Source: Halobacillus litoralis (GTDB taxonomy: Bacteria > Bacillota > Bacilli > Bacillales > Halobacillaceae). Taken from it: a DNA stretch of 64,000 nucleotides. A program made the position numbers and the translations under genes. The notes under the pieces were generated by a model, which had not been told where the DNA came from, ran no database searches, and saw nothing but the letters and a program-made list of their open reading frames with translations. The stretch spans positions 1 through 64,000 of the forward strand of contig NZ_WMEZ01000011.1 of the NCBI RefSeq assembly GCF_009856415.1. The letters run 5' to 3'. Shown here one piece after another: positions 26,456 through 38,395 of the stretch (the stretch's first letter is position 1; every line of letters starts with the position of its first letter).

Positions 26456-27101
26456 TTAGGTTTTACTATCAATGTAATCTTCCATCAAACCACTTGTAAG
26501 TTGTTTTACCAATTCACAATCTCGGAAGTGTGCTTCTGTTTTCTGATGTTTACCAGTATTAAGATTTATTACTTTTCCATAGAACCCTTCTCCTCTTGTA
26601 GCTATGCTATTCACATATACACGAGCTTTCTTTTCAGCTAAATGTTTTCCCTTATCTTTGGATGTTCTGGTTTGACATCTTCGTACACCATATCACAAAC
26701 CAGATAACTGTACCTATATTGGCTAAACCGAATATAAATGTCATCACCCAGTACATATGCGAGAGACTCTAATGAGTTTGATCCACAGGGTATTAAACCG
26801 CTTTCAAATGTAGTTTTCATTAATAGAATACTGAGTCTCTGTTCCAACTCCCAAGCAGCTTTCTAGTGTATGCATGGTAAATGCATAGTCCATTTCTCAC
26901 CCTTAAAGACTATGGTCCACGTGGTAAGAAGGTATCGAAAAATATATTTTCTCCATACTCTTCAGAAAATGCTTCGTTATTAACTGAGGAACCTTGGCCA
27001 TGTTTCGGTATATATGCTCCACGAGCTGGGACTTTGGTTTCCATCTCCATTTCTTTTATACAAGAAAAATCACCAATGATTATTGTCCACAAACAAGGCA
27101 C
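26456..27101 (-). pseudogene. decayed gene of unknown family
   Basis: Minus-strand fragments join into one protein-like product: METKVPARGAYIPKHGQG..., FKGEKWTMHLPCIH-stop-KAAWELEQRLS, LAYVLGDDIYIRFSQYRYSYLVC..., then after a frameshift KHLAEKKARVYVN, FYGKVINLNTGKHQKTEAHF and a stop at 26,456. At least two frameshifts and one amber stop (CAC TAG AAA) are needed, so the gene is dead. I do not recognise the family. The plus-strand ORF at 26,405-26,641 is its antisense shadow. Confidence 0.55.
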
Positions 27102-27206
27102 ATAACTCGGTGTCAGCTATAATATTAAAATATGGCATAGACCCATAGTTGGCATTCTAATATTGTTCGATAGGTCTTTGCCCACTCTTCGTTGTCAAAA
27201 GGTCTT

Positions 27207-28037
27207 TTATTCTGTAAAATCCGTTTCAATAGTTATTTCTTTCCAATCCTCTATTTCATCTAGCAGGTTAGTAAATTTCTGACGAGCTATTTCGTAAGCC
27301 TCTCTACCTAATAATAAACGCAATGGTGGTTTTTCTGATTCAGCTATAGTGATGACTGTTTCCGCTAGTTTTGCTGGGTCTCCTGCCTCTTGACCACTTG
27401 GCAAATTTATCCTTCTACCAGCTGTTTCTTTATACTCTGGAATGGAGGTTTGTGTTCGATTAGCTGAACGACCAGCCCAGTCTGTACGAAAAGAACCTGG
27501 CTCAATAAGAGTGACTTTAATTCCTAGAGAATCGACTTCTGTGGCGAGACTTTCTGAAATCCCCTCAACTGCATATTTAGTTGCATTATAATAGCCGACT
27601 GCTGGAGAGGATGATAATCCACTAATAGAAGATAGGTTAATAATGTGACCTGATTGCTGCCTTCTTAAATGAGGTAAGACCTCGTTTGTCACAGCCATCA
27701 ATCCCCAGAAGTTGATTTCGAACATCTTTCTTGTTTCTTCTTCGATACTTTCTTCGACAGAACTAAAATAACCAATCCCTGCATTGTTTACCAATACATC
27801 AATACCGCCGAATTTCTCCACAGCTTGGTTAACTGCTTCTCTAACTTGATCTGGGTCTGTCACATCTAGTCTATGTACCAATACATCTTCTTGATTATCC
27901 GTAACTAAGTCTTCTATTTGGGCTGGGTTTCTAGCAGTAGCCACTACTTTATATCCTTCTGCAATTACTCTTTTTGCAATTTCCCGACCAAACCCAGTAG
28001 AACAACCTGTAATAAACCAAACTTTTGATTCTATCAT
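27207..28037 (-). CDS. SDR family oxidoreductase
   Basis: 276 residues from MIESKVWFITGCSTGFGREIA (AAAGGACGG before the ATG; the open frame extends 20 codons further). Classical SDR: nucleotide-binding TGCSTGFG, NNAG near residue 85 (DVLVNNAGIGY), and catalytic YYNATKYA. The substrate is unknown. Downstream of the iol operon terminator and on the same strand, but with its own spacing, so probably not part of it. Confidence 0.88.
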   Translation of the reverse strand: MIESKVWFITGCSTGFGREIAKRVIAEGYKVVATARNPAQIEDLVTDNQEDVLVHRLDVTDPDQVREAVNQAVEKFGGIDVLVNNAGIGYFSSVEESIEEETRKMFEINFWGLMAVTNEVLPHLRRQQSGHIINLSSISGLSSSPAVGYYNATKYAVEGISESLATEVDSLGIKVTLIEPGSFRTDWAGRSANRTQTSIPEYKETAGRRINLPSGQEAGDPAKLAETVITIAESEKPPLRLLLGREAYEIARQKFTNLLDEIEDWKEITIETDFTE

Positions 28038-28180
28038 AAGGTACCGTCCTTTCAACTTATAAGGATTATTTTTCAATAAAAATAGTGAGTTTTCCAAGCT
28101 ATCATTTTGTCCTTGTAATTTAATACATAATGATAGAAGACCCTGCGGATCGCTACCCTAGCCAATTGTCTAAGTAAAAT

Positions 28181-28216
28181 AAAAAGGCACTTCTCAAAAA
28201 TTTCGAGAAGAACCTT
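28181..28216 (-). terminator. terminator of the iol operon
   Basis: On the minus strand AAGGTTCTTCTC pairs with GAGAAGTGCCTT, followed by TTTTTATTTT, 50 bases after iolE. Confidence 0.85.
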
Positions 28217-28266
28217 CCCCTAAAACATCAGTTTAGTTCGTAAGTAACTGTAAAATAAAAACTTTC

Positions 28267-29160
28267 TTATACACCGGCTTTTTCACGAATATAATTTCGT
28301 GCAATGATGGCATATTCTAAAGGGTTCGCTTTAGCAGGATCCTGTTCAGCTTCGACCAGCATCCATCCACGGTAATCCAGGTGAGCTAATGTTTCAAATA
28401 CTGAACTAAAATCAATATCACCGTTACCTGGCACGGTAAACATTCCTCTTCTAACACCGTCGAGGAAAGTTAAATTTTCATTTCGGACCTGTTCTGCCAC
28501 AGGGTCACGAACATCTTTCAAATGAACGTGCTTAATTCGTGGTAGGTGAAGCTTTAATACATCAAGCGGATCTTCTCCGGATAAATAAAGGTGCCCAGTG
28601 TCAAAAAGAAGAGATACCTTGTTCTCATCGGTCATTTGCATTAGTTTATCAATCTCTTCCTTCGTCTGTACTCCTGTCCCCATATGGTGATGAAATACAA
28701 TTTCCATTCCCTTATCCTGAGCACGGTCGCCAAGCCTTTCTAAGCCTTTCGCTAATAAATCCCACTCCTGCTCACTGAAGTGAGGTTTATCTTCAAACAA
28801 AGGTACATCTTCTTTTTGGATACTATGCCCTTGCTCCGATACGACAATTACTTTAGCCCCCATTTCGTGAAGGAAATCACGATGGTCGATAAATGCCATT
28901 TCGGTTTCCTCATACGGACGGGTGGTTAAAAAAGAACTAAACCAGGCACTGGCAACTTCCATTTGTCGCAATTCAAGAGCCTTTTTTAGGTCTTTCGTAT
29001 CTTTAGGATACTTGTTTCCTACTTCTGTCCCTTGAAAGCCAGCGAGCGCCATTTCACTCACACACTGTTCAAACGTATTTTCCTTGCCTAATTCCGGTAT
29101 ATCATCGTTTGTCCACCCTATGGGGCATATTCCAAGTTTAACAGCATTATCTTTAAACAC
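28267..29160 (-). CDS. iolE: inosose dehydratase
   Basis: 297 residues, the same length as B. subtilis IolE. Dehydrates 2-keto-myo-inositol (scyllo-inosose) to the diketone that IolD hydrolyses. The start GICPIGWTNDDIPELG and the AGFQGTEVG block are diagnostic; metal-binding residues of the xylose-isomerase-like barrel lie in FHHHMGTGVQT, LFDTGH and HVHLKD. Last gene of the operon, 92 bases after iolA. Confidence 0.93.
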   Translation of the reverse strand: MFKDNAVKLGICPIGWTNDDIPELGKENTFEQCVSEMALAGFQGTEVGNKYPKDTKDLKKALELRQMEVASAWFSSFLTTRPYEETEMAFIDHRDFLHEMGAKVIVVSEQGHSIQKEDVPLFEDKPHFSEQEWDLLAKGLERLGDRAQDKGMEIVFHHHMGTGVQTKEEIDKLMQMTDENKVSLLFDTGHLYLSGEDPLDVLKLHLPRIKHVHLKDVRDPVAEQVRNENLTFLDGVRRGMFTVPGNGDIDFSSVFETLAHLDYRGWMLVEAEQDPAKANPLEYAIIARNYIREKAGV

Positions 29161-29252
29161 CCTCTTTACCTCCCGTTCATTATAAGAGAAAATTCGTTTT
29201 ATAATATATAAAGGAAAAGGGAGGCAGCCTCCCTTTTCCTCTTATTCTATAT

Positions 29253-30719
29253 TTATACCCACCGAGTGGTCATAACTTTTTTACGAGTAAAGAATTCTAC
29301 CCCATCCTTGCCATTCGCATGCAAGTCTCCATAGAAAGAGTTTTTCCAACCAGAGAACGGGAAGAATGCCATCGGTGCTGGAACTCCAATATTGACACCG
29401 AGCATACCTGCATCAATCGTTTCACGGAACTGGCGCACACTACCGCCATCCTTTGTAAAAATGCATGCTCCGTTGGCAAATGGCGATTCATTCGTAACGT
29501 CTACAGCTTCATCTAAATCCTTAACACGTACAATAGAAAGAACAGGTGCAAAAATTTCATCTTGCCAGATCTTCATTTCTGTTGTGACGTTATCGAAAAT
29601 GGTTGGTCCAACAAAGTAACCATTTTCTTGGGATGTCTCAACTTGACGGCCATCTTTTATAAGCTTCGCACCTTCTTGTTCGCCCTTTTCAATATAACCG
29701 AGCGTACGTTCTTTATGCTGTTCACGAATAACTGGTCCTAAAAAGACATCGTCTTCAAGACCGTTACCTATCTTGATTTCATCTGTTTTCTTCTTAAGCT
29801 GCTCAATAAACTCATCAGCTACAGACTCTTCAACGGCAACTACAGAGGCAGCCATGCAACGCTCCCCGGCTGAACCAAATGCTGCATTAAGAATCTGTGT
29901 AGAAGCATTGTCCATGTTAGCATCATTTAGAACGATGGAATGGTTTTTTGCTCCAGCCAGAGCTTGAACACGCTTCAGATTTTCTGTACCGCGCTTATAT
30001 ACATATTCTGCTACTGGTTGAGATCCAACGAAAGAAATAGCTGCAACCTTCTTATGGTCTAGCAGTCCGTTCACAACATCATGCGCGCCATGAACGATAT
30101 TAAATACGCCTTTTGGCAACCCTGCTTCATCTAAAAGTTCAGCCAGGCGATTGGCCAATAGTGGTGTGCGCTCAGACGGCTTCATGACGAAAGAGTTTCC
30201 TGTGGCAATCGCCATTGGGAACATCCAGCATGGAACCATCATAGGAAAGTTAAATGGTGTGATTCCCCCAATAACACCGATCGGATAGCGTTGCACTCCC
30301 GATTCAAGACCTTTCGCAATAGATGGTAATTGATCACCCATCATAAGAGTCGGGGCACCTGTCGCAAACTCAACATTTTCAATTCCTCGTTGTACTTCAC
30401 CTTTAGCTTCTTTTAAGTTTTTTCCATTTTCAAGAGTAATCAATTCTGCTAGTTCATCCCAGTGTTCAACAAGAAGTTGCTGATATTTAAACAAAATTCG
30501 CGCTCTTTTCGGCACCGGTACTTCTTTCCAATCCTCGAAAGCTACCTTAGCAACGTTAACTGCATAATCTACATCTTCTTTTGAGGAAATTGGTACTCTA
30601 GCAATGACTTCTCCCGTTGCAGGGTTATAAACCTCTTCTGTCTGATCACTTTTCGCCTCAACCCATTCGCCACCAATATAGTTTTTTAGTGTTTTCACTT
30701 CACTTGTGACATTACTCAT
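29253..30719 (-). CDS. iolA: methylmalonate/malonate-semialdehyde dehydrogenase (acylating)
   Basis: 488 residues, EC 1.2.1.27/1.2.1.18: converts malonic semialdehyde, the end product of inositol breakdown, with CoA and NAD to acetyl-CoA and CO2. Catalytic Cys288 in [11 protein letters not shown]. The glutamate that acts as general base in other aldehyde dehydrogenases is replaced in this subfamily (ALAGAKNHS), as expected for a CoA-acylating enzyme. ATG at 30,719 follows a GGAGG-containing stretch (AAGGAGGAAGATT). Sits between iolC and iolE. Confidence 0.93.
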   Translation of the reverse strand: MSNVTSEVKTLKNYIGGEWVEAKSDQTEEVYNPATGEVIARVPISSKEDVDYAVNVAKVAFEDWKEVPVPKRARILFKYQQLLVEHWDELAELITLENGKNLKEAKGEVQRGIENVEFATGAPTLMMGDQLPSIAKGLESGVQRYPIGVIGGITPFNFPMMVPCWMFPMAIATGNSFVMKPSERTPLLANRLAELLDEAGLPKGVFNIVHGAHDVVNGLLDHKKVAAISFVGSQPVAEYVYKRGTENLKRVQALAGAKNHSIVLNDANMDNASTQILNAAFGSAGERCMAASVVAVEESVADEFIEQLKKKTDEIKIGNGLEDDVFLGPVIREQHKERTLGYIEKGEQEGAKLIKDGRQVETSQENGYFVGPTIFDNVTTEMKIWQDEIFAPVLSIVRVKDLDEAVDVTNESPFANGACIFTKDGGSVRQFRETIDAGMLGVNIGVPAPMAFFPFSGWKNSFYGDLHANGKDGVEFFTRKKVMTTRWV

Positions 30720-30780
30720 TTAATCTTCCTCCTTAAAATAGTGATGATATTTATATAAGTTGCTTTCCATTATAGAGAAA

Positions 30781-31782
30781 TCAGGAAATTTCCTGTCTTT
30801 CAGCTTTTGCTTTAAAATCATCAATTTCCTTCGTTGTCGGCATGGCGTCTGAACAACTGTGTCTTGAAATGACAATAGCGGCTGAAGCACTACCGTATTC
30901 CATCGCTTTTGATAAATCCCAATGTTGGAATAGACCATAAATGAAGGCAGATGCATAGGAGTCACCAGCACCAAAGGTTTTCAACACTTTTGTTTTAAAA
31001 GTACCGCTCGTATGGGAATTTCCGTCTTTTGTATAAGCGAAGGAACCTTTGGCTCCGTGTTTAATCACTACGATCTCAGCGTTATGACTAAACCACTTTG
31101 AAGCAGTCTCTTCATCTGATTTCTTCTCTTTTTCAAACTGTTCCATCATGTCAAATTCATCTCTTGTGCCGATAATGACATCACACTTTTCCGCAGCAAG
31201 GTTATAATACGTAGCTGTTTCTTTATCGTTGTTCCAAGTGTACGGACGGTAGTCAATGTCGAAAATAACAACCACCTCGTGTTTCCTGGCGTATTCCAGT
31301 GCTAAGAAGACAGCTTCTCTCGATGGACTTGCCGCAAGTGCCGTCCCAGAGATATGGAGGGCCTTTGCATTTTTTATATAATCCTCTGAAACATCATCTG
31401 TGCTTAGTTTCAAATCTGCCACGTTATCGCGATACATTAAGATGCTACAATCCTCTGGACTCTTAATTTCAGTGAAGGCTAAGCCTGTAACAGCTCCTGT
31501 ATGATCAACAGCTATGTTTGTTGTATCAATATTGTCCCCTTTTAAATAATCCACAATGAAACGTCCCATTTGGTCATCTGAAACCTTACCTATAAACCCT
31601 GGTTTTAGACCAAGCCTCGAAGCACCAATTGTAATATTGGCCGGGGAACCTCCTACATACTTTGTAAAAGATTTTGTTTCTTCCATTGGACGATTGAATT
31701 GATCTGCGTTTAAATCAATGCACAGTCTTCCAATTCCAATAAGATCTAAGGGTCGACCTTCTTTGAATTCCAAGTTATACAC
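30781..31782 (-). CDS. iolC: 5-dehydro-2-deoxygluconokinase
   Basis: 333 residues, PfkB/ribokinase family; phosphorylates 2-deoxy-5-keto-gluconate at C6 (EC 2.7.1.92). The GGSPANITIGASRLG substrate block lies near residue 44 and the catalytic GAGD at 271-274 (TFGAGDSYAS). ATG behind GGAGGGGATCACG. 61 bases before iolA. A cre-like site (TGAAAGCGTTTAAA) lies about 65 bases upstream, so this part of the operon may have its own regulated promoter. Confidence 0.93.
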   Translation of the reverse strand: MYNLEFKEGRPLDLIGIGRLCIDLNADQFNRPMEETKSFTKYVGGSPANITIGASRLGLKPGFIGKVSDDQMGRFIVDYLKGDNIDTTNIAVDHTGAVTGLAFTEIKSPEDCSILMYRDNVADLKLSTDDVSEDYIKNAKALHISGTALAASPSREAVFLALEYARKHEVVVIFDIDYRPYTWNNDKETATYYNLAAEKCDVIIGTRDEFDMMEQFEKEKKSDEETASKWFSHNAEIVVIKHGAKGSFAYTKDGNSHTSGTFKTKVLKTFGAGDSYASAFIYGLFQHWDLSKAMEYGSASAAIVISRHSCSDAMPTTKEIDDFKAKAERQEIS

Positions 31783-31845
31783 GTGATCCCCTCCATTAAT
31801 TCTTAACTTTAAAGAATAGTAGACTTATCTTTTAATTTTCAGATT

Positions 31846-31862
31846 TGAAAGCGTTTAAATAT
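31846..31862. promoter_or_regulatory. cre-like site upstream of iolC
   Basis: TTTGAAAGCGTTTAAAT matches the CcpA operator consensus WTGNAANCGNWNNCW closely. It lies in the 212-base gap between the membrane protein gene and iolC. Confidence 0.65.
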
Positions 31863-31994
31863 CTTAATCTTACAATATAATACTCTGAACAGAATTGCAA
31901 CATAAAGTTACAAAATATAATCAAAAATTAACCTTAAGATACTCAAAAATTATCTCTACAGACGATCTATTAAGCTCTTTTTCTCTAAACTTAC

Positions 31995-33362
31995 TCATAA
32001 TAGAAAATAAGCCGTCACTATTCCGATAGATCCAAAAATTAAAGTAAAGGGTAAGTTGGTGACTGTAATGGCATATGGGTTTTGCTGGGTATTTATAGAT
32101 GTCAGGGTAACAACAATCCCATAAGTTCCAGAACTCGCCGTGGCCAAAGCCCCTACAATCAACATCACGCCGATTCCCATAGGGTTGAATACCTCAAAAA
32201 ACGGCTGTAAGATTTCAAGCAATACACCCACCGTAGCAATGGGGTGAACTCCCAACAGACCCAGTCCTATGTAGGTAAATAAAATTAACCCCAGTATGAT
32301 CACAGGGTATTCTTTAAATGCAGTAAACGGATTTTGAATCCACGTAAGGGCTTCTGTTTGATTAAGACTTTTCGAAAAAAGTGATAGAGAAATAAAAAGC
32401 ACGAAAAAGTTCTGTAAGTGATTTGTTTTCTGTCGCCATGTTTTGTATCCAATTCTCAAGAAAAGAAAAACTTTTTTCATGAAGAACGCCCAAACGAAAG
32501 AAAACGGAAAAATGACAAGTGTGACAGCAAGAATAAAACTAAATTGCAACCACTCACTCGTTATCATCACCGCGGCTAAAAACAACCCTAAAATCACTAA
32601 CAACTTGAACATTTTCAGATAGATTTTCTTCTTAGTCTGGTACCCATCCGCTATTTTGTGACCTTTGTATGGAATGGATCGAAAGGAACGTTTTTCCATC
32701 TGCAAATCAAGGATCAGAACTGTGAACGATACCAACAAAAGCCACGGAAGGTAACTCAAATAACTGACCCCTGTAGCATCAACAACAATACCGACCATTA
32801 TTTCCATTGGACTCCATATCATTGTCAATGCATAAGCCCGTATTGTGGACCTTGCAATAAACCGATCACGGATTCTTTTTTTTACTCCCTTTAATGAATC
32901 TATCAATATTCCCTGAGATAAATTTACAGCTGACAAGTTTAAAAAAGTCATTAAGGTTCCACTTGTAAATACACTTTTAGGGTACAAATCACCCAGATGG
33001 CGAACATTCACTTTCATAAGCCCTTTGATACTCTTTTCATAACGTCCAATATAGGCAGCACTATTAATCCACGGTAACATGCTTAAAAAAACAAGGAGAT
33101 TCATATTAGATATAAGGTACAAAGGAAAATTGTAAACATGAACCCCTGCTGAAAAAAACATAAAACTTCCAGTAGTTAGAAATATACCTCCCAAGACTTT
33201 AAACAAACGGGTCGCATAAATAAATGAAACCAAAAACGTTGGAACAGCTAAAATTCCTACGATCCATTCAAGGTATGAAAGGTCCAGGAAAACATTTACA
33301 AAGTATATAGCTAAAACTACGGAATAGAGAATAAACAGTTGATCAGACAACCCTCGCTTCAT
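31995..33362 (-). CDS. polytopic membrane protein of unknown family in the iol operon
   Basis: 455 residues with about eleven or twelve hydrophobic segments. Notable stretches: MLPWINSAAYIGRYEKS, MTFLNLSAVNLSQG, LTMIWSPMEIMVGIVV, GLLGVHPIATVGVLLE and ASSGTYGIVVTLTS. The last two resemble re-entrant transporter loops with small residues, so a secondary carrier is a fair guess. I do not recognise it as IolF, IolT or any B. subtilis iol product. It lies between iolS and iolC on the same strand; both gaps are longer than elsewhere in the operon (82 and 212 bases). Possible substrate: an inositol isomer or a breakdown product. Confidence 0.75.
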   Translation of the reverse strand: MKRGLSDQLFILYSVVLAIYFVNVFLDLSYLEWIVGILAVPTFLVSFIYATRLFKVLGGIFLTTGSFMFFSAGVHVYNFPLYLISNMNLLVFLSMLPWINSAAYIGRYEKSIKGLMKVNVRHLGDLYPKSVFTSGTLMTFLNLSAVNLSQGILIDSLKGVKKRIRDRFIARSTIRAYALTMIWSPMEIMVGIVVDATGVSYLSYLPWLLLVSFTVLILDLQMEKRSFRSIPYKGHKIADGYQTKKKIYLKMFKLLVILGLFLAAVMITSEWLQFSFILAVTLVIFPFSFVWAFFMKKVFLFLRIGYKTWRQKTNHLQNFFVLFISLSLFSKSLNQTEALTWIQNPFTAFKEYPVIILGLILFTYIGLGLLGVHPIATVGVLLEILQPFFEVFNPMGIGVMLIVGALATASSGTYGIVVTLTSINTQQNPYAITVTNLPFTLIFGSIGIVTAYFLL

Positions 33363-33443
33363 AAAGATCTCTCCAATGTGTCAGGAGTATGAATAAACAA
33401 TTATGCATAAGGGAGGGGCCCTTCCCCCCCCTTTTACTTGAAG

Positions 33444-34382
33444 CTAGGCAAATAGTTGGTCAATTTCATCGAATTCTTGTTTACTCATATCCACTTGGAG
33501 CGTTTTCAAGTTACTTTTTACTTGCTCTCCATTTTTTGCTCCCGGAATAATAGTATCGATAGCCTCATGTGCCAGGTACCAGGCAAGTACTAAATGAGGA
33601 ACTTCGACACCTTTCCGATTCGCGATCGTTCGCAATTGATCTACTTTTTCAAGGTTATGAAGGAATGCCTCTCCTTGAAAATGAGGCATGCTTGAGCGCA
33701 AATCAGATTCTGGGAACTTCGTATTTTTATCGTATTTCCCAGCAAGGAGACCTGAAGCTAATGGGAAAAACGGTACAAACGAAATTTCATTTTCAAGAAT
33801 ATATGGGAAGAATTCTTTTTCCGCATCTCTCTGTAGCAAATTGTATAAGCCTTGAAATACATCTACATGCCCATCTTGATTGGCTTCTTTCAGCTGATCC
33901 AGGCTCATATTAGAAACACCAATGGAACGTATTGTACCTTCGTCCTTTAGTTCTTTGAGAGCCCCTACAGCTTCACTCTTCGGAGTGTCTTCATCAGGAA
34001 AATGAATGTAGTACAAATCGATGTAATCCGTCTGTAGACGCTTCAAACTATCTTCTACTGATTGTTTAAGAAAAGCAGGAGAGTTATCCAAAACTTCCTC
34101 ACCATTAACGAACTTTTGGGCACCTTTCGTAGCTAAGGCAACTTCACTGCGATTTCCCATTTCTTTGATAGCCTTTCCTACTAACTCTTCCGAATAACCT
34201 GGTCCATATATAAAAGCTGTATCCAGAAAATCCACACCATTTTCAATTGCTTCTTTTACCATATCCACACCTTGCTGTTCATCAAGATTTGGATACAAGT
34301 TATGGCCGCCGACTGCGTTTGTACCAAGTCCAATGGGATTCACATATAAATCCGTTCGTCCAATTCTAGTTTTTTCAGCCAT
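33444..34382 (-). CDS. iolS: aldo/keto reductase, IolS-like
   Basis: 312 residues, very similar to B. subtilis IolS ([47 protein letters not shown]). NADPH-dependent reductase barrel with the catalytic Tyr in [10 protein letters not shown] and Lys in LATKGA. Its role in inositol use is not settled in B. subtilis, where it sits beside iolR; here it is inside the operon after iolJ, 72 bases apart. ATG behind AAAGGGGAACATAG. Confidence 0.9.
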   Translation of the reverse strand: MAEKTRIGRTDLYVNPIGLGTNAVGGHNLYPNLDEQQGVDMVKEAIENGVDFLDTAFIYGPGYSEELVGKAIKEMGNRSEVALATKGAQKFVNGEEVLDNSPAFLKQSVEDSLKRLQTDYIDLYYIHFPDEDTPKSEAVGALKELKDEGTIRSIGVSNMSLDQLKEANQDGHVDVFQGLYNLLQRDAEKEFFPYILENEISFVPFFPLASGLLAGKYDKNTKFPESDLRSSMPHFQGEAFLHNLEKVDQLRTIANRKGVEVPHLVLAWYLAHEAIDTIIPGAKNGEQVKSNLKTLQVDMSKQEFDEIDQLFA

Positions 34383-34453
34383 TTCTATGTTCCCCTTTCT
34401 TAAAAATATTTATATTCGTTTGAAAAGGGCGACCTATGATCGCCCCCTCCTCT

Positions 34454-35332
34454 TCATGCTTTTTTACTGCTCATAAACTCTCTCATCTTACTTTTAGCCA
34501 TTTCTTTCATCGCCTCTTTAGCCGGCGTATGAATGATTCTAGGTTCATAGACTTGCGCATCAGCACTAAGAACTTTCCTTACAGCATTTGTCCATGCTTG
34601 AATACACTCTGTATTGACATTTATCTTAGCGTGTCCAAAGTGAATCGCTTTTTGTAATTGATAAATTGGGATACCAGATCCACCATGGAGCACTAGTGGG
34701 ACTTGGGTCATTTCAGAGATCTGTTTCATCTCTTCAAATCCTAACTTCGGTTCCCCCTGATAAGGGCCATGCACAGATCCGAGAGCAGCCGCCAACGCAT
34801 CAACATCCGTTTCCTCAACTAGCTTCAAACATTCATTAGGATCGGCATATTTGACCCCACCGACTACACCATCTTCTGTTCCGCCGACTGATCCAACCTC
34901 TGCCTCTACGGAAACCCCTTTTGAATGAGCGTAATCCACTACTTCTTTTGTCATTATGATGTTTTCATCAATGGGAAAATGTGAACCATCGATCATTACG
35001 GATGTGAAACCCGCATCCACAGCAGCCTTACAGCGCTCCACGCTCTTGCCATGGTCGAGATGCAAGGCAACCGGTACAGAAATGGACATCTCTTTCACAA
35101 GACTCTCCACCATCGAGACAACCGTCTGAAACCCGCCGAGATAATCGATTAATCGATCAGACGCTCCCAAAATTAATGGAGATTCCTCTTCCTCTCCTGC
35201 AGCTAGAAAAGCTTGGATCGATTCCAGGTGATTAATATTAAATTGGCCGACAGCATAATTCTCCCGTTTTGCTTTTAACAACATTTCCTTCATAGATACC
35301 AAGGGCGTCAGCACGTTTTCCTTTGTATTCAT
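34454..35332 (-). CDS. iolJ: 2-deoxy-5-keto-gluconate-6-phosphate aldolase
   Basis: 292 residues, class II (zinc) aldolase related to FbaA; cleaves 2-deoxy-5-keto-gluconate 6-phosphate to DHAP and malonic semialdehyde. Zinc ligands lie in [17 protein letters not shown], and the later [12 protein letters not shown] and VLHGGSG blocks. I start at ATG 35,332 ([10 protein letters not shown]), with AGAGG 10 bases upstream; a TTG three codons earlier is the alternative. 18 bases after iolI. Confidence 0.92.
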   Translation of the reverse strand: MNTKENVLTPLVSMKEMLLKAKRENYAVGQFNINHLESIQAFLAAGEEEESPLILGASDRLIDYLGGFQTVVSMVESLVKEMSISVPVALHLDHGKSVERCKAAVDAGFTSVMIDGSHFPIDENIIMTKEVVDYAHSKGVSVEAEVGSVGGTEDGVVGGVKYADPNECLKLVEETDVDALAAALGSVHGPYQGEPKLGFEEMKQISEMTQVPLVLHGGSGIPIYQLQKAIHFGHAKINVNTECIQAWTNAVRKVLSADAQVYEPRIIHTPAKEAMKEMAKSKMREFMSSKKA

Positions 35333-35350
35333 AGGTATCAATCCTCTTAT

Positions 35351-36190
35351 TTATATTGGTTGAGTATCGTAGTGCTTGGATACTACATCAAGTGTTGTAT
35401 CCTTAGCCTTTATAATCACTTCTTCTGCATCCATTTCATAATATTCAGGTCTGAACAACTCTACAGATACAACTCCATCTTCATAACCAATCTCTTTCAG
35501 CGTAGATAAAAGACCATCTAAATCAATCGCGCCTTCTCCAGGCCAGACACGGTCTTCGTCTCTTAGTAAACCAATTGGAAAATCTTCTGTGTCATCAATG
35601 TGAAGAATGAAGATTTTTTGTCCATCTGCTTCTTTCAAAGCTTCATAGCTTGAGCCCATAGCGTGAAAATGGAAGCAGTCAAAGACAAGTCCTACATTTT
35701 CCCGATTTGCCTTTTGGACAATATCGTAAGCCTGCTCAAATGTATTGATCGTGCATTCTGGATGGCCTACAAACTCGAGAGCGACCTTGATGCCATATGG
35801 TTCTGCAATGTTTGAGAATTCTCTCAGCATTTTTACAGCACTTTCTTCAATGTCCTTCAGTAAAATTTTCTCTTCGGTTACAAGGGGAACGGCGACAATA
35901 TATTGAACACCCAGTTCACTGCCTGTTTCTACCATTTGCTTGAATTCATTTAAAACATCTTCTTCATTACGATTATTAAAAAACACCAAAGCATTTAGGG
36001 CTAACGGTTTAATATGATGGTCCTGAAAGAAAGTTTTTAATTCTTCCAAAGAATGAGATTCCAGGTATTCCGGAAGCTTATCCATTGAACGTATTTCAAT
36101 ATAATCATATCCGTGCTTGTCACAATATTTTAAGTCTTTCTCGAGGTTTGAGTTTTCAAGCGTAGTCGCCTGATTAAAACATAACTTCAT
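35351..36190 (-). CDS. iolI: inosose isomerase
   Basis: 279 residues, closely matching B. subtilis IolI (MKLCFNQATTLENSNLEKDL, HGYDYIEIRSMDKLPEYL, FFNNRNEED). Xylose-isomerase-like barrel; interconverts scyllo-inosose and 1-keto-D-chiro-inositol so that other inositol isomers can enter. Metal ligands are expected in ALEFVGHPE, VFDCFHFHAMG and HIDDTEDFP. ATG behind GGAGGAATAGAGG. Placed between iolH and iolJ as in B. subtilis. Confidence 0.93.
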   Translation of the reverse strand: MKLCFNQATTLENSNLEKDLKYCDKHGYDYIEIRSMDKLPEYLESHSLEELKTFFQDHHIKPLALNALVFFNNRNEEDVLNEFKQMVETGSELGVQYIVAVPLVTEEKILLKDIEESAVKMLREFSNIAEPYGIKVALEFVGHPECTINTFEQAYDIVQKANRENVGLVFDCFHFHAMGSSYEALKEADGQKIFILHIDDTEDFPIGLLRDEDRVWPGEGAIDLDGLLSTLKEIGYEDGVVSVELFRPEYYEMDAEEVIIKAKDTTLDVVSKHYDTQPI

Positions 36191-36320
36191 CCTCTATTCC
36201 TCCTTAATCATTAGAAGAGTTACGTCACATAACGGCGGTCTATGTGACGCACTCTGTCTTGATGATGACTAGATGTTTAATTCCTCACGTATTTTCCTTA
36301 TCATTAAAAAGGATGAGGTA

Positions 36321-37184
36321 TTAAATATTTAATCCCTCTTTAATGGATTTAAGTGTTATTTCATTGGACCATTCTGGTTTATCAGGGTAGGAGAAGACTG
36401 AATTTGTTACAATTCCATCAAACTCCATTTCTCTTAATTTCCGATAGAGCGCTTCAAAGTTCACTTCCCCTTCACCAGGGTTCAAATGTTGGTGAACCGT
36501 CACGTTTGCATCAGGTGGATTCACAATATATCGTAGTCCAAATGCCGCTTTATGATTAAGAGTATCCGCAATTAGGACATGATCAAGTAAATCTCCCGCT
36601 TCCTCTAGGTGTTGTTCTACATCACCAATTCCATCGTCATAAAAGAAAGCATGGGGAACAGAGTAAACCAACTTAATCCACTCTTTATCTAGTGCACGAA
36701 TCATTTTAATAGCTTCCGTGTTCAACTCAATAAAATCATGAGGATGAGATTGCAAATTGAGTTTAATTCCCTCTTTTTCAAACAGTGGCATGAGCTCATC
36801 CATTGATTTCACAAAAGCAGCTTCACTTTGAACAGGACGGCTTTTGTCGCCGGCAAATTCGCTGTTCATTAAGTCCACCCCTAATTCAGAAGTGACTTCT
36901 ATACAACGCTTCCAATTTCTCACGGCAGCTTGGCGTTCTTCTTCAATGGGTGAGGACCATTGTTGGACAGGAAGCACAGAAGAGATTTTGACACCGGCAT
37001 CTGAGCAATATCTTTTTAGATCTTTGATCAACTGCTTATCAACTTTTGGGTATTCATTAAACCAAATAAAGTCTTTACGTGGCGATAACTCAACGTATTC
37101 GTACCCTAATCTAGCAACTGCGTCGATCGTATCTTTTAAATTTGTATTATCACGATAATGTGACGGATCATATGCTAAACGCAA
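36321..37184 (-). CDS. iolH: IolH-like sugar isomerase/epimerase barrel
   Basis: About 287 residues. Resembles B. subtilis Iol[59 protein letters not shown]. The precise reaction of IolH is not established. Start choice: AAAGGAG lies 9 bases before a TTG ([10 protein letters not shown]); the ATG three codons earlier touches the ribosome site, and the open frame runs 22 codons further. Between iolG and iolI on the same strand. Confidence 0.85.
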   Translation of the reverse strand: MRLAYDPSHYRDNTNLKDTIDAVARLGYEYVELSPRKDFIWFNEYPKVDKQLIKDLKRYCSDAGVKISSVLPVQQWSSPIEEERQAAVRNWKRCIEVTSELGVDLMNSEFAGDKSRPVQSEAAFVKSMDELMPLFEKEGIKLNLQSHPHDFIELNTEAIKMIRALDKEWIKLVYSVPHAFFYDDGIGDVEQHLEEAGDLLDHVLIADTLNHKAAFGLRYIVNPPDANVTVHQHLNPGEGEVNFEALYRKLREMEFDGIVTNSVFSYPDKPEWSNEITLKSIKEGLNI

Positions 37185-37342
37185 TGGAAACATCTCCTTT
37201 TTTAACTGTTTGGATTTAATCGGCTTCATAACCGGCAAGCTTTGAAAATGAATCTTCAAGGAATTATGAAGGTTAGTCCTCTTACTATTTTAGGAAGGGA
37301 AGTTTGGTATGTTCATATAAGCACCAAACTCCCCCAATTAGA

Positions 37343-38395
<1,053 letters not shown>

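Noticed and set aside
26405-26641. Plus-strand ORF of 78 codons
   Set aside because: It is antisense to the decayed minus-strand gene, whose reading is protein-like.
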